The notes below the pieces were generated by a model. The model saw nothing but the letters and a program-made list of their open reading frames with translations, did not search any database and had not been told where the DNA came from. From NCBI RefSeq assembly GCF_014647415.1, contig NZ_BMPD01000005.1, positions 124,001 to 188,000 of the forward strand: a DNA stretch of 64,000 bases. The letters run 5' to 3'. This DNA comes from Haloarcula sebkhae. Lineage in GTDB: Archaea > Halobacteriota > Halobacteria > Halobacteriales > Haloarculaceae. Positions 60,976-64,000 of the stretch are shown piece after piece (positions within the stretch are counted from its first letter, which is position 1; every line of letters begins with the position of its first letter). The translations under genes and the position numbers were made by a program.

Positions 60976-61740
60976 GTGAAAATTCCCGGACGTATTCGAC
61001 TTACAGTAGTCGTCGCCGTTTTCGTCGTTCTTGCGGGGTGTAGTGGAGTACCGTGGTCGCCGACCGTAACACCGTCACCGACGAGCGGCGAGAACACGAC
61101 AGCACTCGCACCCGGGCTTACCGAATCGGGCGTAACTGACGCATGGGCGCTGACGAAGGCCCACCGCGACCACCTTACGAACACCACGTACACGAAGCGC
61201 TCCTATCGGTCGATTCGCGCTGATGGAACCCTTCTCCAAAACCACTCGACGACGATGAAACGCGGCCACGGTGGGCAGTACCTCTATGATTTGCACATTG
61301 GGGGTTCCGAACGGAACTCGATTCGTGCGATAACCGTGTTCCGGAACGACTCAATGCTCGTCCAACGAACGGTTTACGAGAATGGAACGGTTGCACACGT
61401 TGGCGCGGAGAAGGCAGCGACACCCGAGAAGGAACGATATGGGGACGTCTACTCAAAATTGGTTGCAAGTAATACGACGGTTGCGGAGACGATTGAACGC
61501 AACGGTACGAGGCTCTACCGGGTGGAGTCAGTCGGTGAGCCGGACACCTCTTCAGCATACGTGAACGCCTCGAACTATGAGTTTTCGGCGCTCATTAGCC
61601 CTGAGGGGTTCGTCCATGAGTACCACGTCTCCTACGCGACAAGTCGTGATGGGCGGACGGTGACCGTGACCGTCAGTCTCCAATTCACTGAACGGGGACA
61701 GACGACCGTCCATCCCCCGGTGTGGGCTTCGAAAGCCTAA
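60976..61740 (+). CDS. Putative lipoprotein, function unknown
   Basis: 254 residues from GTG 60976. The signal peptide (IRLTVVVAVFVVLAGCSG) has lipobox LAGC with Cys22, then a Thr/Pro/Ser/Glu-rich linker and an extracellular beta-rich domain with many Asn-x-Ser/Thr sequons (NTT, NHST, NDS, NGT), typical of glycosylated haloarchaeal surface proteins. There is no recognised domain. Codon use and G+C are somewhat lower than neighbours, so recent acquisition or fast evolution is possible. The start GTG follows an A/T-rich region; a later ATG would remove the signal. Confidence 0.75.
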   Translation: MKIPGRIRLTVVVAVFVVLAGCSGVPWSPTVTPSPTSGENTTALAPGLTESGVTDAWALTKAHRDHLTNTTYTKRSYRSIRADGTLLQNHSTTMKRGHGGQYLYDLHIGGSERNSIRAITVFRNDSMLVQRTVYENGTVAHVGAEKAATPEKERYGDVYSKLVASNTTVAETIERNGTRLYRVESVGEPDTSSAYVNASNYEFSALISPEGFVHEYHVSYATSRDGRTVTVTVSLQFTERGQTTVHPPVWASKA

Positions 61741-61775
61741 GTGAGACGTTTCGTAATGAATTGTGTGACGAAGAG

Positions 61776-61792
61776 TCTGGCTGAAAGCCAGA
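61776..61792 (+). terminator. Hairpin with following T-run after the lipoprotein gene
   Basis: TCTGGCT and AGCCAGA pair around a GAA loop, followed by AATTTTTC. It lies 36 bases after the lipoprotein stop. This is a plausible transcript end, although archaea do not need hairpins. Confidence 0.4.
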
Positions 61793-61928
61793 AATTTTTC
61801 GCGTGCGGAATTACCTACTATGCGCTCGCACACGCCCGGTGATGGGACTCAGAAAGCAGTCCGGCAAAAGGACAAAACTTTGTACGATTTCAGGGTTCGT
61901 TCCTTGAGAAACGTGGGAAGCGAACGGA

Positions 61929-62003
61929 TGGGTTGGGGCGGATTCGAACCGCCGACTTCCTCCGTGTGAAGGAGGTATCATAACCGAACTAGATCACCAA
62001 CCC
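61929..62003 (-). tRNA. tRNA-Val (anticodon CAC)
   Basis: Minus-strand cloverleaf of 75 bases. The acceptor stem pairs GGGTTGG with CCAACCC plus A, the anticodon stem CCTCC/GGAGG encloses loop TTCACAC giving anticodon CAC (valine, GUG codons), and the T-arm GGCGG-TTCGAAT-CCGCC is complete. The CCA end is not encoded. It is highly similar in layout to tRNA-Val(GAC) at 12636. Confidence 0.95.
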
Positions 62004-62051
62004 AGTGCACTCAATCCTATTCGAGCGCATCCCTTAAGAATTGCTTTCCGA

Positions 62052-62321
62052 CTACGCTTCCGGCTCTTCCTTACCGCGATACGCACCGATCTTCTTGCGG
62101 GCGTCAGCGATCGCTTCCTCGGCTTCGCCCTCTGCTTTTCCCTGCAGGTCCTTCAGGTCGGCCTTGACGGCCTCCAGGCGGCTGGGTTTGGGCTCTTCTT
62201 CCTTCCCAGTGAGTTCTCGAAAGCGTTCCTCGACCGGTTCGAGTTCCTCTTTGACGCCCTTGGTGGCGGTTTCCCCGGCACGCTTCAGGTAGTACCGTGC
62301 GTCTTCGAAGTGCTTGTTCAT
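62052..62321 (-). CDS. Small helical acidic protein (DUF7553-like)
   Basis: 89 residues, almost entirely charged helix: NKHFEDARYYLKRAGETATKGV, ELEPVEERFRELTGKEEEPKP and KADLKDLQGKAEGEAEEAIADARKKIGAYRGKEE. It matches a haloarchaeal small-protein family that I recall as DUF7553. No function known. ATG 62321 is the natural start. It sits between tRNA-Val and the divergent MBL gene. Confidence 0.78.
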   Translation of the reverse strand: MNKHFEDARYYLKRAGETATKGVKEELEPVEERFRELTGKEEEPKPSRLEAVKADLKDLQGKAEGEAEEAIADARKKIGAYRGKEEPEA

Positions 62322-62469
62322 ATCTGTCCCTCCGCGAAGGACGAATATATCTCTTGTGCCCGGAAAACCATGAGGAACCACAGCTAACCGAGGGACAGCG
62401 AGCGGCCACGATGGTAAACGTGCCGTGCGGGTACGAACTGTTTTGCGCCACCACCTGCAACGGGGAGAT

Positions 62470-63417
62470 ATGTTCACACGGGTGTCGATCCCGACGCCGT
62501 TTCAGGTCGGGCCAGTCAATGCATACATCGCGCGGCGAACGATTGTCGATCCGGGACCCGACAGCGAGGAAGCGTGGTCGCGTCTGATCGAGGCGCTTGA
62601 AGCACGTGAACTGTCCCCAGATGATATCGAGCAGGTGCTGGTCACCCATCCGCACCCGGATCATTTCGGCATGGCGAACCGGTTCGCCGAGCGGGGAGCG
62701 CGTGTCCTCGCCAGCGAACCGGGAGCAGAAATCATGGGCGATTTCGCGGCGCAACTACACACTGAGCAGTCCTACTTCGCGGATTTCTTCGAGCGGTGTG
62801 GTGTCTCACGCGAGACCGCCGAAACGGTCACACAGCTACCGGAAGCCTTCCTGCCTTACGCCCAGAGCGTCGACACCGACCGCGCGCTCGTGGCCGGTGA
62901 TACCGTCACCGTCGACGACATAGAGTTAACGATTGACGCCGTGCAGGGCCACTCCGCGGGCGAAATAATCTTTTCGTACGACTTTCAGGGCCGACGTGAA
63001 GCGGTCGTCGGCGACAACGTGCTGGGCGACATCACACCCAATCCGTTCCTGCAGGTGCCCGACGAAAGCGGGGCGCGGCCGAAGGTGTTACCGGCATTTA
63101 ACGACTCGCTCCGGTGGCTCCGTGAGCAAGGTCACGACCGATTTCTCACCGGCCACCGCGAGCCAGTCGAAGCACCGCAGGAGCGTATCGACGACATCCT
63201 TGCGGAACACGACCAGCGCACCGCGGAGGTCGCCGACATCGTCTCCGGCGGAGCGACGACACCCAGTGACGTGATGACGGCGTTGTTCGGCGACCTGCCC
63301 GCCACAGAGTACTTTGCTGGGATGAGCGAGGCTGTCGGCCACTTGGACGTACTCGAAGTCACCGACCGCGTCGAGAAACGTGAGAGCGGCGGCGTGTTCG
63401 TCTACGAGTCGGCGTAA
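62470..63417 (+). CDS. Metallo-beta-lactamase-fold hydrolase
   Basis: 315 residues. The MBL metal motif is HPHPDHFGMANRF (HxHxDH), and the second-sphere His is QGHSAGEIIFSY. The third, distal ligand is VVGDNVLGDITPNPF (Asp), and LTGHREPVEAPQERIDDIL closes the fold. The C-terminal 60 residues (ADIVSGGATTPSDVMTALFGD onward) form a winged-helix-like tail as in the glyoxalase II/LACTB2 group. LACTB2-type proteins are RNA or thioester hydrolases; the substrate is not clear here. ATG 62470 is chosen; codons upstream of it are not haloarchaeal in composition. Confidence 0.88.
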   Translation: MFTRVSIPTPFQVGPVNAYIARRTIVDPGPDSEEAWSRLIEALEARELSPDDIEQVLVTHPHPDHFGMANRFAERGARVLASEPGAEIMGDFAAQLHTEQSYFADFFERCGVSRETAETVTQLPEAFLPYAQSVDTDRALVAGDTVTVDDIELTIDAVQGHSAGEIIFSYDFQGRREAVVGDNVLGDITPNPFLQVPDESGARPKVLPAFNDSLRWLREQGHDRFLTGHREPVEAPQERIDDILAEHDQRTAEVADIVSGGATTPSDVMTALFGDLPATEYFAGMSEAVGHLDVLEVTDRVEKRESGGVFVYESA

Positions 63418-63446
63418 AAGAGACCGGCGAGTGTATCAACCCGCGC

Positions 63447-64000
63447 TTACAGCAACTGCGCGGCCTGGAACGCGATTTCGGAGACGCGGTTGAAGCCGGG
63501 CAGCAGGAGCACCGTCACGATAGCGGCGCCCACTACAGCGGTGTACAGCCCCATCGGGTACGACTCGATGGTCCGGCTGCCGGTCGGTTCCTCGATCCAC
63601 ATCGCCTTGACGACGCGGGAGTAGTAGAACAGGCTAAGCGCGCTGTTGATGATGAGCGCGGCGGCCAGCGACCACGCGCTGACGTTGAGCGTCGCCTGGA
63701 ACAGGTAGAACTTCGAGAAGAACCCGCCGCCGATCGGCAGGCCGGCGAGGCTGAACAGGAACACCGTCATCGCCGCACAGGCGACCGGCGCTTCCTTGCC
63801 GAGGCCGTTGTAGTCCTCGAAGCGGCGGCCGACGCCCCAGTACTCGGCCAGCGCAATGAACAGGAACGCGCCCGTGTTCATGAAGCCGTAGACGAGCAGG
63901 TGGGACATCCCCGCACTCATGCTGAGACTCAAGCCCTCACCGGAGCCAGACACGGCGGCGAGCCCGATGAGGACGTAGCCGGCATGGCCGACGCTGGAGT
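63447..64000 (-). CDS. nuoN: NADH dehydrogenase-like Complex I subunit NuoN (C-terminal part, cut by window end)
   Basis: The last about 184 residues, beginning in the open frame that continues beyond base 64000. Five hydrophobic segments fit the antiporter-like NuoN/NuoM/NuoL family: SVGHAGYVLIGLAAVSG, FMNTGAFLFIALAE, CAAMTVFLFSLAGLPIGGGFFSKFYLFQ with the conserved GLP-GGFFSKF stretch that includes the Lys, the Ser/Ala-rich LAAALIINSALSLFYYSRVVKAMW and the final helix TAVVGAAIVTVLLLPGF. The lack of a NuoL-type long amphipathic helix after the 14-helix core supports NuoN. It pumps protons with the rest of Complex I, whose genes would follow beyond the window on the minus strand. Confidence 0.88.
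   Translation of the reverse strand, partial: SSVGHAGYVLIGLAAVSGSGEGLSLSMSAGMSHLLVYGFMNTGAFLFIALAEYWGVGRRFEDYNGLGKEAPVACAAMTVFLFSLAGLPIGGGFFSKFYLFQATLNVSAWSLAAALIINSALSLFYYSRVVKAMWIEEPTGSRTIESYPMGLYTAVVGAAIVTVLLLPGFNRVSEIAFQAAQLL

Overview
The window is a piece of a haloarchaeal (class Halobacteria) chromosome. The evidence is high G+C, very acidic predicted proteins, TATA-like boxes about 25-30 bases upstream of start codons with almost no leader, haloarchaeal gene arrangements (trpDFEG, gcvT-H-PA-PB, a Cdc48 AAA ATPase, S8e) and many small zinc-ribbon proteins. The overall style resembles Haloarcula, but genus is an inference from recalled gene content, not a database match. The coding map is dense and both strands are used. 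I see no CRISPR array, rRNA, insertion sequence or replication origin. Two tRNA-Val genes (anticodons GAC and CAC) are present.

1-11 kb: a truncated TrkA-type K+ channel regulator, a PhoU protein, a structured intergenic element with three tandem hairpins, RadB recombinase paralogue, a membrane protein, an RNase H-fold-like protein, the nickel-pincer cofactor protein LarC with a His-rich insert, a UspA protein, Cdc48, an MDR-family reductase and a four-CBS protein with a ribosome-hibernation-like C-terminus. 11-21 kb: a lycopene cyclase-domain protein, two small DNA-binding-type proteins, tRNA-Val, the tryptophan operon trpDFEG with a TGTAC repeat in its promoter, pyrF, small membrane and zinc proteins, a DUF2240 gene pair and ribosomal protein S8e. 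20-26 kb: a complete high-affinity phosphate uptake system (pstS-pstC-pstA-pstB) divergent from an AbrB-PhoU regulator, separated by a 310-base regulatory region.

26-38.5 kb: a TatD-like hydrolase, an NYN nuclease, a PAS histidine kinase, the glycine cleavage operon (with two possible short coupled ORFs and an intercistronic hairpin), a very large multi-sensor histidine kinase and a facing single-domain response regulator. 38.5-44.3 kb: small proteins, MsrA, PduO-type adenosyltransferase, phosphomevalonate decarboxylase, a solitary TSPPY methyltransferase and a type II NADH dehydrogenase-like flavoprotein. 44.4-50.1 kb: a cell-organisation/motility locus with ParA ATPase, CheW with a long acidic N-terminus, an ArlD/E (FlaD/E) archaellum protein, an actin-like protein of the salactin/volactin type and a PH/TPR-like protein. 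This is the most interesting group in the window.

50.3-64 kb: convergent GH32 and GH68 genes for fructan/sucrose metabolism, a squalene/phytoene synthase-family gene, a PD-(D/E)XK-like nuclease candidate, a membrane-anchored TRAM protein, a TetR-DoxX-flavoprotein-pirin cluster in which two promoters carry the same inverted repeat, a lipoprotein, the second tRNA-Val, an MBL-fold hydrolase and the 3' part of a NuoN-type Complex I subunit cut by the window end.
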